Shown: piece after piece, positions 11,292 through 22,385 of the stretch
Numbering within the stretch: the first letter of the stretch is position 1
How the letters are laid out: each line of letters opens with the position of its first letter
Assembly (NCBI GenBank): GCA_946406115.1
Contig: OX291550.1
Location: forward strand, 32,030,722-32,094,721
Reading direction: 5' to 3'
Origin: Apoda limacodes
Lineage: Eukaryota; Arthropoda; Insecta; Lepidoptera; Limacodidae
DNA length: 64,000 nt
Made by a program: the position numbers and the translations under genes
Notes under the pieces: model-generated
The model's database searches: none
What the model was told of the DNA's origin: nothing
The model's input: only the letters and a program-made list of their open reading frames with translations

Positions 11292-11303
11292 TGGCGCCCG
11301 AAC
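11292..11303 (+). promoter_or_regulatory. Orphan tRNA-Lys-type primer-binding-site match
   Basis: TGGCGCCCGAAC is complementary to the 3' end of tRNA-Lys, the primer site of many retroviruses and some gypsy-like elements. A 12-base perfect match could mark the leader of a lost LTR element, but no gag follows and no LTR was delimited upstream, so chance or an old solo fragment cannot be excluded. Confidence 0.3.
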
Positions 11304-11772
11304 TAAATAAATCTGGTCAGTCCGCCCCTTTTTTTTGTTTTTATTTGTGGTCGTGATTTTTATTTCCTGTTTTCCTGGCAAAGTGAGAGACTAGGTTCAC
11401 GTCCCATAATTTCCCTAACCCCATCAACGGCGTGCCGCGCTAAATTCTTTTACAGTGATTGTAATTTGTTCCATTACAAGCCTCGGCACACGACTTATCG
11501 CTTTTTCTCCTTACCTTCCGAGCGATACTTTCCCACCCCTTTGGATCCCATTCTTACCCCAAACTCCTATCTCAATACCATCCACCTCACACACTTTTCC
11601 CCTTTTGACAGGTTTACAATATTTTTTGTCAATTTTTTAATATTGTAAACCTAGAACCAGGTCACCTCACATACCAGTACATCTTAATTTTTTTTACTTT
11701 ATTATTTTGTCCTTGCAAACGATTCAGATTAATTTTTTTAACATTACTACTATTCAAACCTTTTTGTTGAGC

Positions 11773-11803
11773 ATTCATTCATTCATTCATTCATTCATTC
11801 ATT
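11773..11803. repeat. (ATTC)n microsatellite
   Basis: About 7.5 uninterrupted ATTC units. Confidence 0.9.
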
Positions 11804-11887
11804 TCGTCATAGTTACTTTTCAAGTTGAATTACTTTTAAAGACGTGGGTATCTTGTTATAAGGTACATAGCATTACGAGTTAACTAG

Positions 11888-12149
11888 AGGTGCGTTCTGT
11901 TGACGGCATTGAGAGCTAAGACATCGCATAGGCATTGAAATCGTTCTGTTCACCAAATGTAAACGAACAATATGGCCGTTCACTATTTGACAGCGCATCC
12001 ACTACTCTACCTCCCGAGCATCAGCAGACAATGCGTTGAATGCGGTCCGGGAGTGAAGTCATAGCGCATTAATTTTTGGTCAACAGAACGATCGAATGTG
12101 CGCATAGACAGCATTGAGCGCATTAAATGCTTGTCAATAAAACGCCCCT
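11888..12149. mobile_element. MITE, 262 bp, PIF/Harbinger-like
   Basis: The ends AGGTGCGTTCTGTTGAC and, reversed, AGGGGCGTTTTATTGAC agree at 14 of 17 positions. Both ends are flanked by TAG (11885-11887 and 12150-12152), a 3-bp duplication as expected for PIF/Harbinger elements. Inside, a second inverted pair containing ATCGTTCTGTT lies near 11938 and 12085, so the element is internally symmetric. It has no coding capacity. TTAA also flanks both sides one step further out (11880-11883 and 12154-12157), so a piggyBac-type reading is possible. Confidence 0.6.
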
Positions 12150-12466
12150 TAGGTTAAGTAGTGACTCATAGATACATGGGTAGTTTGTTAGTTAATAAGG
12201 ATACATTTCAGTTCGAGTTAACATTTATTAGGTATCGTAGTGACTCACAGCTACATCTGTCGATACCCCGTTACGCTTTGTGCATATTACATTCCGCAAG
12301 TAAAATTTTGTTCGATAGTTGTTATCTACATTCCGTCAGTCACCAAAAGAGGGCATTATTTACTTTTAAAACACATCATTTGATTTTTTTTAAAGCTTTA
12401 GACGTTCTTATAAGAGCGCTGTGCAACGAAATACCACATGCAAGTATACGAGGGTTATAAAGTTAC

Positions 12467-12603
12467 CGGTGGCAACACCGTGAGCGCGGAGCACGGCGGG
12501 CAGGCTGGAGATGTTTGAGAACGCGCTGAAGTGGTGCACGCCGTGGTGCAACCCGTACATGCCGGTCGCGTGCTGCGGCGCGCCGGTCAGCAACGCTGCG
12601 CGG
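12467..12603 (-). CDS. SGSH: Sulfamidase (heparan N-sulfatase) internal exon, second of two found
   Basis: Lysosomal enzyme that removes N-linked sulfate from glucosamine during heparan sulfate breakdown. The minus strand reads [24 protein letters not shown] and [15 protein letters not shown], closely matching the part of the SGSH family just after the active-site Cys (recognised from family memory). The acceptor is TGCTCAG before 12603 and the donor is G|GTAACT after 12467. The 137-bp exon supplies the last base of a split Ser codon, 45 codons and one base of the next. Base composition is strongly GC-richer than its surroundings. The phase matches the exon at 13759-13888. It is not long enough to judge gene integrity as a whole; the next exon (towards lower coordinates) was not found. 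Confidence 0.88.
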
Positions 12604-13758
12604 CTGAGCACACAACATATCGTTACACCTGGTAACTCTTTAGACGCGTACCCTTTCCCGGTAGGATAAAAAACAACAAGACAAAGATTGCATCCTAATG
12701 GGCTTCTTCATTCAACTTAAGATTTAGCTAAGACATTGATCTGCAGGCAAACGTGAGTGAGTAAGTGAAGTGAGTATTAGCTCTGGACATTTTTACTCTC
12801 CTTTGACTGCTTATGTTGTTGGATGTTGGATGTTGAACAAAGGATGTTATCGAGGAATAGGTTGTTAACTAATTAAAGTACACGATAGCTCATGTAGCGT
12901 CTAGAATACTGCAAGTCGCCAGTCAGCAGTTCCGTTTTAGTTCTTAATCTGCGTTTGGAATTACTTCGGAGAGCGATTACATCTGATGACGACTAAAGCA
13001 AGGTATAAAACGGATTACCGACGATACGGATTACTTACGATAAGAAATCTATTAAATTTGCGTACAGTGAAGTGTCAGAAGTGGGATGCCGTTATTATTG
13101 CGTGAAGAAGATCGTACTTCACGTACGACAAAGGACAAACGACGACAACAAAGACGACAAACGGAAATGGATCGACCGTCGACCCGGGATGCTGAGCAAC
13201 GGGGCAAAGCTTCGAGGTCAACAGAAGTAGCAGCGACGGCGGCAAAAGCTTCAATAGTGACTTCCTAGTGCTGCATTGATGCCGCAATCCAAACGGATGA
13301 TATTTGGCAATCCCCGGTGGCTAACAATACCCGGTGGCTAACGAAGCGAGAAAGACAATGAAAGCCTCCGTGAAAAGGGATCAGACTTACTCCAGGTGGA
13401 CAGCCTTTTTAACAGAATCATTTCCAACATTACATATAACGCGCGTGGGGTTTACTCGATCAAGAGGCAAATCGCCCATTTGTGGCTCAGTCAGTCTGAA
13501 ACCTTGAGCCTTAAACAAAGTATGCACTTAAAGAGCACACTCCTACTAATAAACTAACATCCTTGTAAAATTTATGAAACATTCTGTCTCATAATATCCG
13601 AATTATATAATAGTCACTAAGCGAGCAGTGTCAACAGCTGTAAGCTGCATAAGCAGCTAAACTAAGTTGCTTTGCAAGAACTGAGATGTGAGGTTTTCGT
13701 TGCAGCCTATTGTCTAATTAACCAACTGTTTAGTAGGTCACGAAGGCAAGAAGGTTAC
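12604..13758 (-). other. Intron between the two SGSH-like exons
   Basis: Bounded by donor AG|GTAACC (13758) and acceptor CTCAG (12604). It holds a plus-strand frame at 13086-13268 rich in Arg, Lys and Gln, preceded by a TATAAAA motif near 13004. This might be the leader and gag start of a decayed LTR element, but nothing after it supports that. Otherwise featureless. Confidence 0.6.
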
Positions 13759-13888
13759 CTTGGCGAGCAGCTGCTGGCGGAAGCAAAGGCGCGGTCAAAA
13801 AGCAGGCCACGGCGCGCTAGCGCGTCTATGTTGGGCGTCTGGCAGATCTTGTTTCCGTAGGCACCCAACTCGAACCCTCCATCGTCAG
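13759..13888 (-). CDS. SGSH: Sulfamidase exon with metal-binding Asp pair and active-site Cys
   Basis: The minus strand reads [36 protein letters not shown] and SSCSP, then the first two bases of a Ser codon. DDGG is the sulfatase N-terminal metal-binding Asp pair. Splicing to 12603 rebuilds C-S-P-S-R, the motif whose Cys is converted to formylglycine, the catalytic residue. The acceptor is CTTTTTACAG before 13888 and the donor is AG|GTAACC at 13758. The exon is 130 bp: two bases, 42 codons, two bases. No stop or frameshift is seen. The preceding exon, with the signal peptide, should lie at higher coordinates but was not recognised; a large intron filled with mobile elements is inferred. Confidence 0.9.
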
Positions 13889-13942
13889 CTGTAAAAAGAC
13901 GTGAAACATTTATAAGTCTAAGAGTTTCAGGTTAGGACAGAA

Positions 13943-14113
13943 AAGTCAGGCTACCGACGATCTGTGCTGCGGCCAGTCGACCCTTGGCGTAAAGTCGGGC
14001 TAACGAATTTTGCTGCGGCCAATCGACCTTTGGCGTAAAGTCGGGCTACCGAAGATCTGTGCTGCGGCCAATCGACCCTTGGCGTAAAGTCGGACCACCG
14101 AGACGATCTGTGC
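13943..14113. repeat. Intronic minisatellite, 46-49 bp x about 3.5
   Basis: Unit boundaries fall at 13943, 13991, 14037 and 14086. Each unit runs AAGTCGGGCTACCGA, a variable patch, GTGCTGCGGCCAATCGACC, then TTGGCGT. It lies about 55 bases upstream of the SGSH-like exon acceptor, in the preceding intron. GC-rich compared with its surroundings. Confidence 0.85.
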
Positions 14114-14501
14114 TTATCATTTAGCTATGTCATTTACTTTATTATAGTTAACTTTTGTTTCTGGTTTCTAAGTTTGATTTATGCTAGTACTCTGCCTTAG
14201 ATAAACGATACTAACTATGTATTAATTATGCAAGAAATCTATTTGTGATTTCTACGTGCGCTTGGTCCTTTTAAAATCATTTTTATTCTTGTTAAAGGAC
14301 TAGAATACTCTTTATACTTGGTATATAGGGAAGTACAACTGTTACACACAATAATTTAAAAATGAATTACCTAATATATTAAAACGTTTGCTTGCTACTA
14401 ACTATATTATATTCACTGCGTAACCTTAAGAGTGATATCGTTAGCTTCCGCTGACCTAGGACTTTTATGCTGTCAATAATATATTCATTTCGGTTACTAT
14501 T

Positions 14502-14960
14502 CAATCAATCAATCAATCAATATTATTTATTCAATTTAGGCTACAATAATTGAGCACTTATGAATGTCACCACGGTATCGGTTCGTAAGTCTATAGAGCA
14601 GGACACCTTGTACTGAGAAGAACCGGCAAGAAACTCAGCAAGGGCATTTCTTTTCTCCTTTTCTCTTACAGCGTCCAATTAAAATATTGGAAAATGCCCT
14701 CCCTATCATAGAAGTACACTTTCCATTACAAACATAAAAAACATGAAATATAAAGCACAAGCACAACATAAAAAAGTATCGAATTGCAAAATATAAAAAA
14801 CAGACAGTTTATGTATTCATCACTTAGAAATAATCAATGTCTTACAGTATTAATAAACAAAAACAAAAAAGTAAGACTAAATACTATGAATACAAAGAAG
14901 TTTGCAAGAGCAGACCAGCCTCCACAGGCGGCACGACGAGGCACGAGGTTGGCAGCCGCG
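14502..14960 (-). repeat. LINE 3'-tail-like dispersed repeat with (TTGA)n end
   Basis: An AATC microsatellite (14504-14522) is followed by sequence containing GAAGAACCGGCAAGAAACTC at 14620-14639, which also occurs at 33821-33840. On the minus strand this is a 3' tail ending in a TTGA tetranucleotide run, as for RTE/CR1-type LINEs. No coding part is attached. The remainder to 14960 is AT-rich with a GC-rich patch at 14905-14970 of unknown origin. Confidence 0.45.
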
Positions 14961-15097
14961 ACGGGAGATGGGACAGTGTATTACTCAACTTATAATTTAA
15001 TAGGAGTTGGTCATAAATGCTGACTCAGGTGTCTAATACAGTAAGCATATCTACATATGTGCTAGGGGTGTAACAGCCCGAAGTTTATGGATTGGAA

Positions 15098-16845
15098 TTA
15101 AACGATTGGTCTAAGTCGCGGTACTGGGATAGGACTCTGCTCTTTATCGTTATCATTAGAGGGTTTAGGTAGGGTAAAACTCTTAAAGTAATTAAACAGA
15201 CTGCCTCTGGATCTTACAATAAAAATAGAGATACAAATTATGAATATAGTAAGTAAAGATAAAATAGAGTAATGTGTCCCGTATTTTATAATGTATGGTT
15301 TTTGCATTATCTCGTCAATATTGTTAAAAAATGATTTTGACAGTTCTTTTTTTGTACCCAAATCGTCTAAATCTAAATTTTGTAAAGAATTGCGAGGCAC
15401 ATGCAAAATTATATGACTAATCTTATCTAGTTTGCAACATGAATCATTAATTTTATTAAAATCAGAATAAGCTATTTTGGTAGTAATTTTTTTTACATTA
15501 AATTCGGGTATCAGTTTGGTACTTTTGCAATAGGCCTAACAATTATTTGGTTCAGTGAGTACACCTGTACCTAATATGTTAACCTCTAGAGGTACAGAGT
15601 TTTCGCAATGTATAGTTAATTTACTTAATTGAGTTTGTATGTATATCCACCTATTGTTTGTTAATGAGTTCCGAATGTTCAAGTTTCACACTGTTTGTTT
15701 GTTTGTTTGGGAATATTTGTAAGTAATAACACTTTGTCATCATTACACTTACACAGCTGGGGTATGCACTTGATGAAAACACATTCGTGACGTCACAGAT
15801 AAATTTCTGTGGATTAATTTTATCGCATATATCTAAACTGTCTATATTACAATAATGGGTTTTGTCTTTGGTTATTGCGGTATATTTGCTACAGTGCTAT
15901 GGGTATCTGGGTTTTTGGCATCGTGAGGTACTGGTAAGGGTAGATTATGATACAAACTATATTCCTTAGGGGTGCTAAGGGGTATTTGTAGTACAAATAA
16001 TAACCTGTTTGGGGTATAAAAACATACTAACTTAGAAATACTTAATATAATGTATATAGAACTTAAGTCTAGGCTTACTGGTAATTCTACACCAGTAGAC
16101 TGGTGTCTGTAATTATCAGCGAATTCTCTATAAAATTGCATGGGTGTGAACACTGACGGATGTAAAATGTTTTGTTTACTAAACAGCATGGAGTTTGTTA
16201 TGTCTTCTAATTGGAATGAGATTGTAAGTAGGCATGTCTCTAGGACACTGACTACAGAATCAATTTTTGATTTTAGAATTAAACTATTTGACAAAACTGA
16301 ATTTTTTAAGTTCGTAGAGAACTCGTTGACAGCGTCGTTTAACTTACTCGTAGCTTCATAAATGTTTATTAAACTTGTTAATTGTTGACGTAGTTACTAA
16401 TATATTATTTTTTATTAGTGAAGCTAGCTTTTTCTTGTCGCTTTGAACAATTTCGATTGCGCTATTGTATTTAAATGCGACATCTTCGTCTAGAGTGTCG
16501 AAAATTTGCTTAAAAAGGGTGCCTATGCCACCAAACCAGGCTGATCGTTTACTTCTATGCGTTACCAAATGAGATATAGATTCATATTCCTTGGCAGCGT
16601 CATAGTAGCACAAAGATAAGGGTTCTAAAATATTATAGCATTCGAGGTCATCAAGGGCCTCGGGTTGTTTACATAAAAACCTAATTGTACCTAAAATTTC
16701 GTTAATATTTATAAGATGCGGTTCAACATGCGATACGTTTACGGGTTGCCTATGTGGTCAAAATAGATGCCGGGACTCGATGTGATCGGCTGGACATAGT
16801 CCAGGCTTGCCTTGACCATGGCACCGAAATCTTTCCATAAAAAAA
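15098..16845 (-). pseudogene. Errantivirus env remnant
   Basis: Fragments in several frames, read at decreasing coordinates, match the layout of insect errantivirus envelope glycoproteins, which resemble baculovirus F fusion proteins. A surface-domain start lies near 16845. A basic furin-type cleavage motif RSKR lies near 16550, followed at once by a Gly-rich hydrophobic stretch in fusion-peptide position. A middle part reads at 16294-15872. Near the end, one hydrophobic membrane-spanning segment (about 15265-15210) is followed by a short Pro-rich cytoplasmic tail ending at 15098. Stops and frame changes separate the pieces, so no complete envelope protein can be made. Confidence 0.7.
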
Positions 16846-17106
16846 AAACATTAATCTAAGTTACAAAAAAGAAAGAAGTTTAATTAAAATGTGTGTTAAT
16901 TATTATGCAGAGTTTGTATATGTTATTAAAATCTAGATCATAAAATGCAATAGACATTTTACAAAGGGATACTGGTAATCTCTGTGTTAACTTTGTAACA
17001 TCATCTTACAATAAGGCTATACTAATCTTACTAGGTAAGACAACTTAAGTTCGTCAAGTGTGAATCGATTTTGTGAGTAAGGATTCAGTAGTAAAATATA
17101 TAAATT

Positions 17107-18166
17107 TTATGTTTGCATTTCGGCGGGTTTAACCTGATCAAAGTGATGTTTGACATGGCATCTGTTGATAAGGAGTGATAAGGTGTTGTTCCCATGAACT
17201 TTGACTATTTTGTATGGCCCTTTCCGAATAGGTGAAAGGGCTTTTCTAAGGCGGAGGTGGTTCTTTAGATAAACGTAATCGCCTACCTTATAGGAAACGG
17301 GACGTGTGTGAGAGTCGTTTTTGGATCTCTCCTTTGAATTGTTTATATTTACCACGGCTGTAACACGGGAGTGTTTTAGTTTATATTGTAACATTTTAAC
17401 ATATTCGGGATATGTGGTGTTTAGGGATGAGTCAAAGATGGAATTAGGAATGAAGGGTTTGTGACCGAAAAGAAGTTCGTATGGTGTAAAGTTAGTCGTG
17501 TTATAGACGTTAGTATTGTACGTCAACATGGCCGTATATACATATCTTGGCCAGTTTTCTTGGTTTTGGTCAACAAACGATTTTAAATATTCTTTGAGAG
17601 TTGAGTGACTACGTTCAAGTGCACCTTGGGTTTGGGGATGGTATGGAGAAGACCACAACTGTTTAACTTTAAGAAATTCGCAAGTCTTTTTAAATAAATC
17701 ACCAGTAAAATTGGTGCCTTGATCAGTGAGGATAGTTTGAGGAATCCCAAATAAGGAAATGAAATTAACTAAGCAGTCGGAGAATTTGGTTAGGTCGTCT
17801 TGTAAAGTCATAATTTATTTGAGTTTAGCGGAGCCGGATTCGGGGAGAGGACCTACGATATCAATTGCGAGGCGTTGATAAAGTTGTGGTAATCTACATT
17901 GGTGCTTTGTTTATTCTTCTTAAAGCTTTGTTTACTTTACATAAAGAACACTGTTTTACGTATGTTTCTATGTCACTACGCATTCCTTTCCAATAGTATT
18001 TTTCTTGTATGCGTTTTAGCATTCTGACAGATCCAAGATGACCTGCGGCTGGTAGGTCGTGATTTTCGCGAAGGATCTTTTTTATTTCGCTGAGATTAGG
18101 ATATAGTATGTTATTGTGATATATATTTACTTCCAAGTTGAAGTTGTGAAACAGGTAAGTGAGCAT
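17107..18166 (-). pseudogene. Errantivirus integrase remnant
   Basis: The zinc head reads HDLPAAGHLGSVRMLKR with CSLCKVNK (18166-17894). The core contains LTDQGTNF (second Asp) and GALERSHSTLK (Glu). The stretch at 17890-17812, which should hold the first core Asp, is out of frame. The C-terminal part reads VGDYVYLKNHLR and GPYKIVKVHG, the usual retroviral-integrase tail, ending at 17107. Gap-free reading across the whole domain is not possible. Confidence 0.85.
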
Positions 18167-18420
18167 ATAATATATTTTTATTAAAGAGTGTTTTTGGAAG
18201 GGGTTCTTAAAGTCCGCAATAGCAATGTCGGTTGTGTTTTCTGACAGTAGTAGTTCATTTATATTTATGTATATGTCTTGATAGGAACAATCGTCAAAGT
18301 GGTTTACTTTGGTAAATAATAAATAAACGATTTTATTTATCTCGAATCTTTTAAACGAGTGTAGTTGTCTTCCAGTGTTTAATGAGTCGTCAGGGTTTTG
18401 GAATTTTTCTATGATTTCGA

Positions 18421-20145
18421 TTAAATATGGGATGATTCATCTAAATCAATTGTAGTAGGGAGTAGGATTATTTTACAATTAGTTATTATGAGGTTTTCGT
18501 TATGATCTTTCAGGTTGGTGTTAAACGTATTATTTTTATCAAGCGTCGGTTTTAGGAAGTCTGCGTATTCGTCGTGGTTGAGCTCAGCGGTAAGTAGTAG
18601 GTCTTGTATTTCAGGAGTAGGAGGTATTTCTGGAAAATCTTGATAAGGTAAGTCGTTTGTATGGTTTTCAGTGTTAGTTATAGGGTTTTGGATGGGTAAG
18701 TCGCCGGAAATACTTGTTGTGGGATTATTATTAAGTAGTTCTAGAATGTCATCATTTGGAAGAGTCAGTGGGTCGTCAGATATTGGTATGTCTAGTGGAC
18801 TAAAGTCAATATTTGGTTGGTCATTGAGTGGACTAAGGTTTAATGGACCGAGGTCTGTTAGTTCGTCGTCAGGATTTTGAGGATAAATAGGGTTTACTGG
18901 GAATCTTGAGAGGGCATCTGCATCCGCATTAAATTTACCCTTACGATATACGATTTCGTATTCGTATTCTTCCAATTTAAACCACCACCTTTGTAATTTG
19001 CTGCTTGGGTCACGGTGGTTATATAGCCACTTGAGAGGACGGTGATCAGTGATGATATGGAATTTTCGCCCATTGAGGTAGGGTCGAAAGGTTTTGCAAC
19101 CAAATATTCTGGCTAATAATTCTTTTTCAGTGGCACTGTAGTTGCACTCACTTTTATTGAGAGTTCGTGAAGCGAAGGCTGTGGGTCTGTCTTGTCCAAT
19201 TTGGCCTTGGGATAAAATGGCGCCAACGGCGTTATTTGATGAGTCACATGTGAGAATGAATGGTTGTTTGAAGTCGGGATAAATAAGTACTGGAGCCAAG
19301 GTTAGTTTATGTTTCAATTCATCGAAAGCGACTTGTTGTGAATTTTCCCATTTAAAATCTACATCTTTTTTCAAGAGGGACGTCAGAGGTTTGGAAATTT
19401 TCGAGAAATCAGGAATAAACCTGCGATAATAGAAAACGAGTCCAAGGAATGACTTGATGTCTTTGAGAGATTTAGGAGTTGGGAATTCAGTTGATTCAGT
19501 GAATTCAGTGACGGCGTTGATTTTGTCGGAATTTGGTTTAACGCCCTCTTCGGTGATAATATGATCGAGATAGGCGACTTCGCGCCTAAGAAATTCACAC
19601 TTATCCGGCTGCAGTTTGAGGTTGTAACTTCGGAGTCTTTCAAATAAACAAAATAAGTTTTTAATATGTGATGGGAGGTCGTGACTATAGATAACGATGT
19701 CATCTAAGTACACCAAATAGCTGATTTCTTGCAGGCCGGATAGAGCCGTGTTCATCAGTGCCTGGAATGTTGACGGTGCATTTTTGAGGCCAACGGGCAT
19801 CCCAGTAAACTGAAATTGGCCCTGAGAAACTTGGAAAGAGGTTTTAGGCGCATCTTCTTTGTTCATGGGGATTTATTGAAAGCCAGAAGCGAGTTCAAGA
19901 GTTGAAAAGTATTTTCTGTCACCAAGTTGGTCGAGGATTTCAGAAATCTGGGGAATAGGATAGGTGTCACCAATCGTGATATCATTCAGTTTCCTATAGT
20001 CTATAACGATACGCCATTTTCGTTCTCATGACGCGTCAAGTTTCTTTGGAACTATCCAAATTGGTGAGGACCATGGAGATACAGAGGGTTCTATGATACC
20101 TTGAGCTAGCATTTGGTCTAGTTGCTTTTTGTCCACCTTTGTGGA
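18421..20145 (-). pseudogene. Errantivirus reverse transcriptase and RNase H remnant
   Basis: From about 20130: [37 protein letters not shown] and TLELASGF. One TAA follows, then MPVGLKNAPSTFQALMN, the catalytic box LVYLDDIVIYS (YLDD at 19710-19699) and IKSFLGLVFYYRRFIPDF. RNase H follows with FILTCDSSNNAVGAILSQ, SATEKELLARIFG, ITDHRPLKWLYNH and FNADADALSRFP. Most of it is one frame; two in-frame stops are seen in the RT N-terminal part. A Pro/Asp-rich tail of about 150 residues, ending at 18421, links to the integrase. Confidence 0.9.
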
Positions 20146-20621
20146 CTTCGGGGAAACGGTAGGATTTCACGTGAATAGGATTGTCGTTAGAGGTTTTGAT
20201 GTCGTGTTGCATAAACGTAGTATGAGTCAGTTGGTTGTTTGGAAAATGAAATATATCAAAGAATTCTGAACATATTGGGTACGCAAATAAGAGTCATCAG
20301 TTTTGTAATTTTGAGTATCAGTGACATTGAAACAGTGTACAGGTTCAAGATTTGATGTTGATTTGACGGGTGTAAGAGTAAGTTGAAGATTGGAACTTAT
20401 TGTTATTGGGGATTCTGATAGATTTACAACAGAAATATTTATCCTATTGTTGGTTTTAACTCTGACTAAACAATTTGGAAATAGCAGACTTTTCGGAATT
20501 TGTTTGGTGATTTTGTTTTTGGTCAAGTATATAGCCTTCTTTCATTTCGGGATTTGAAACTGAACATTCTATTACTGTTCTAGTACTGGGATGACGTAAG
20601 TAGGATCACAAAAGTTGAGTT

Positions 20622-21230
20622 TTAAGTTAGGATTTTGAGAACGTCGTGAGTGTAGTCAATGTTGCAACCAAAAGTGTTGAGAAGGTCGTTTTCGATTATG
20701 CCATCATAAGGCAGATTGATGTTATTTATTACATGAAATTTGTGACGTATATGTTTGTAAGGGTAAGTACATGTAACTAGTTTCAGCTCGAAATGTCCAA
20801 GAGTTTCAGTGCATTCCTTCACAAGGTCAATACCTTTCAATTTGATTGGCTCATTGGTTATTGAAGGACTTTTATCCATACATGATTGTTTTAACAGACT
20901 GACAGAGGATCCAGAGTCGACTAGCAGTGATAACGGTGTATTCGATACTGAAGTGGATATCAAAATGTAAGGTAGTAGAGTTTTAGTAGGATTGCTAGTA
21001 ATTTCGTAAACATCTGCATTAATTTTGTTTCTGAGGTTAGTATTGACTTGAGAGTTAGTAGAATTTACTGAACTAGAATATTATATGAATTCGGAAGGAT
21101 TAGAAGTGTTGAATTGGTAGAGTTTAATGTTCATAGTATTTCCTTCATTAGATAAAGTAGAAGATATGGCGGATGTAGTCATGATGTTTGATGGTTTGCT
21201 ATTTTGAGTAATTTGTCTGATTTATATCGT
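20622..21230 (-). pseudogene. Errantivirus protease remnant
   Basis: The frame 20963-20622 contains LSLLVDSGSSVSLLKQ, a retropepsin active-site loop with Asp-Ser-Gly as in gypsy-type elements, and ends with the flap-distal LPYDGIIENDLLNTFG. A low-complexity Ser/Asn-rich link to gag extends up to about 21230, where gag sequence is interrupted by an insertion. A further frame at 20526-20227 is the protease-RT linker. Confidence 0.75.
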
Positions 21231-21235
21231 CATAT

Positions 21236-22385
21236 GTATCTTTGTTTCTATCAACATTAAATATCAAAGAATGATACATCTGCAAACAATACAATTTTGC
21301 ACAGGTTTTCTACATAATAAATAATAGTTTAAAAAACTAAAAAACACGCTTTTTATAGAAAACCGAACTAAAAAATAGAAAATAAATTTTAATGAATTTA
21401 AATTAAGAAAATAGTGTTAAAAATTTCAATGAATATAAATTAATAATAGTGTGAATAAAAAAAAAATATTTTATTTTAAAAAAAGCGTGGGTGTTTTTTA
21501 GTTTTTTTAAACTATTATTTATTTTCTACTTTTTAGTTTGGATTATTTATAATAGCTTGTTTTTTTAATTTTAAACTATTGCACGACTCATGATGCGAAG
21601 CATCAGAGAGTGCTTTATTTTCTTACCTTATCGACTATAGATGAAAATTATATAAATTAACAAAAATCATATTTTGCAAATTGAAAAATGGAATAATTTT
21701 ATCAAATTAGTGTATTGTCATCGGTCCTCAATAAATCTACAAAGTTTGAACGAAATCTGGCCGTTTAAAGTGGGTCAAAATCGCGCCCAAAGAAGTCGGT
21801 TACAAACAAACATACAAACATACAGGTGAAGCTAAAAAAAAGCTCGTAAAAAGGCAGATCGTTAATATACACTAAGAATAAAAAGGGCCCTAGTATAGAA
21901 CCCTGGGGTACTCCCATCACAACAGGTGATCCAGAAGATTTCACTCCGTTGAAACTTTCGAAGTTCTATCACACCTATTAAATATGAAAAAATAAGTTTA
22001 AGAGCCGTATCTACAACACCATAATGAATTAGCTTTCGAATAAGAGTTTTGTGTTCAACACAATCAAATGCCATAGACAAGTCGCAGAAAATACCAATGG
22101 CATTCTGCGAACTTTCCCATGCGCAAAAAATATGTTTTACTAGGTCAACACCCGCATCCGTAGTGGACCTACCTTTCGTAAATCCGAACTGTTGACTGTG
22201 TAGCAGTTTATGGATGTTAAAATATCTAAGTAGTTGATTGAGCAGGATTTTCTTGCTCAAAGCTGGTAATATCGAAATTGGTCTAAAGTTAGTAGGTTCA
22301 CTTTTACTACCAGATTTGAACAGTGGTATGATTTTACTATGTTTCATTAAATTCTTGTGTGTCTTATCTTGTTTCATAAGATTCT
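21236..22385 (-). mobile_element. CR1-like LINE fragment inserted in errantivirus gag
   Basis: The minus strand reads NFRPISILPALSKK, HSQQFGFTKGRSTTDAG, GIFCDLSMAFDCVEHKTL and then [12 protein letters not shown], i.e. RT motifs up to the palm. The next motif, LCKIVLFAD, resumes only at about 21300, because a second element (21311-21843) sits between. Gag sequence stops at 22386 and resumes near 21235. Related fragments occur at 38613-39042, 41402-41545 and 43018-44080. Confidence 0.75.
21311..21843. mobile_element. Non-autonomous element with 35-bp inverted repeats inside a LINE
   Basis: AATAATAGTTTAAAAAACTA near 21321 and its near-perfect complement ending near 21530 (TTTTTTAGTTTTTTTAAAC) form inverted repeats around an AT-rich core. 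A further 310 bases to 21843 contain AGTCGGTTACAAACAAAC, a motif of dispersed lepidopteran repeats. It separates two adjacent motifs of a LINE RT, so it inserted after the LINE. The first 210 bases recur in reverse orientation at 45490-45680. Class uncertain. Confidence 0.5.

Larger units (their letters stand above)
9204..11887. other. Non-coding, repeat-derived sequence
   Basis: No credible gene on either strand. The stretch 9204-9480 that truncates the Copia RT is an unclassified insertion or breakpoint sequence. A block at about 10176-10330 beginning CTAGCAGACCCGGAAAACG resembles dispersed lepidopteran repeats. Around 10610-10650 a GC-box-like CCCCGCC and an inverted CCAAT (GATTGGCT) lie close together, which may be chance. 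If the SGSH-like gene continues leftward, all of this is intron. Confidence 0.4.

Noticed and set aside
11455..11648. Two overlapping ORFs rich in Pro, Ser and Phe
   Set aside because: Composition-driven open frames in non-coding DNA without family resemblance.
12161..12460. Plus-strand ORF of about 100 codons
   Set aside because: Low-complexity, no recognisable motif, and it overlaps the donor side of the SGSH-like exon on the other strand.
13086..13268. Arg/Lys/Gln-rich ORF as a host protein
   Set aside because: Lies in the intron of an SGSH-like gene, is short, and has no domain; at most a decayed gag start.
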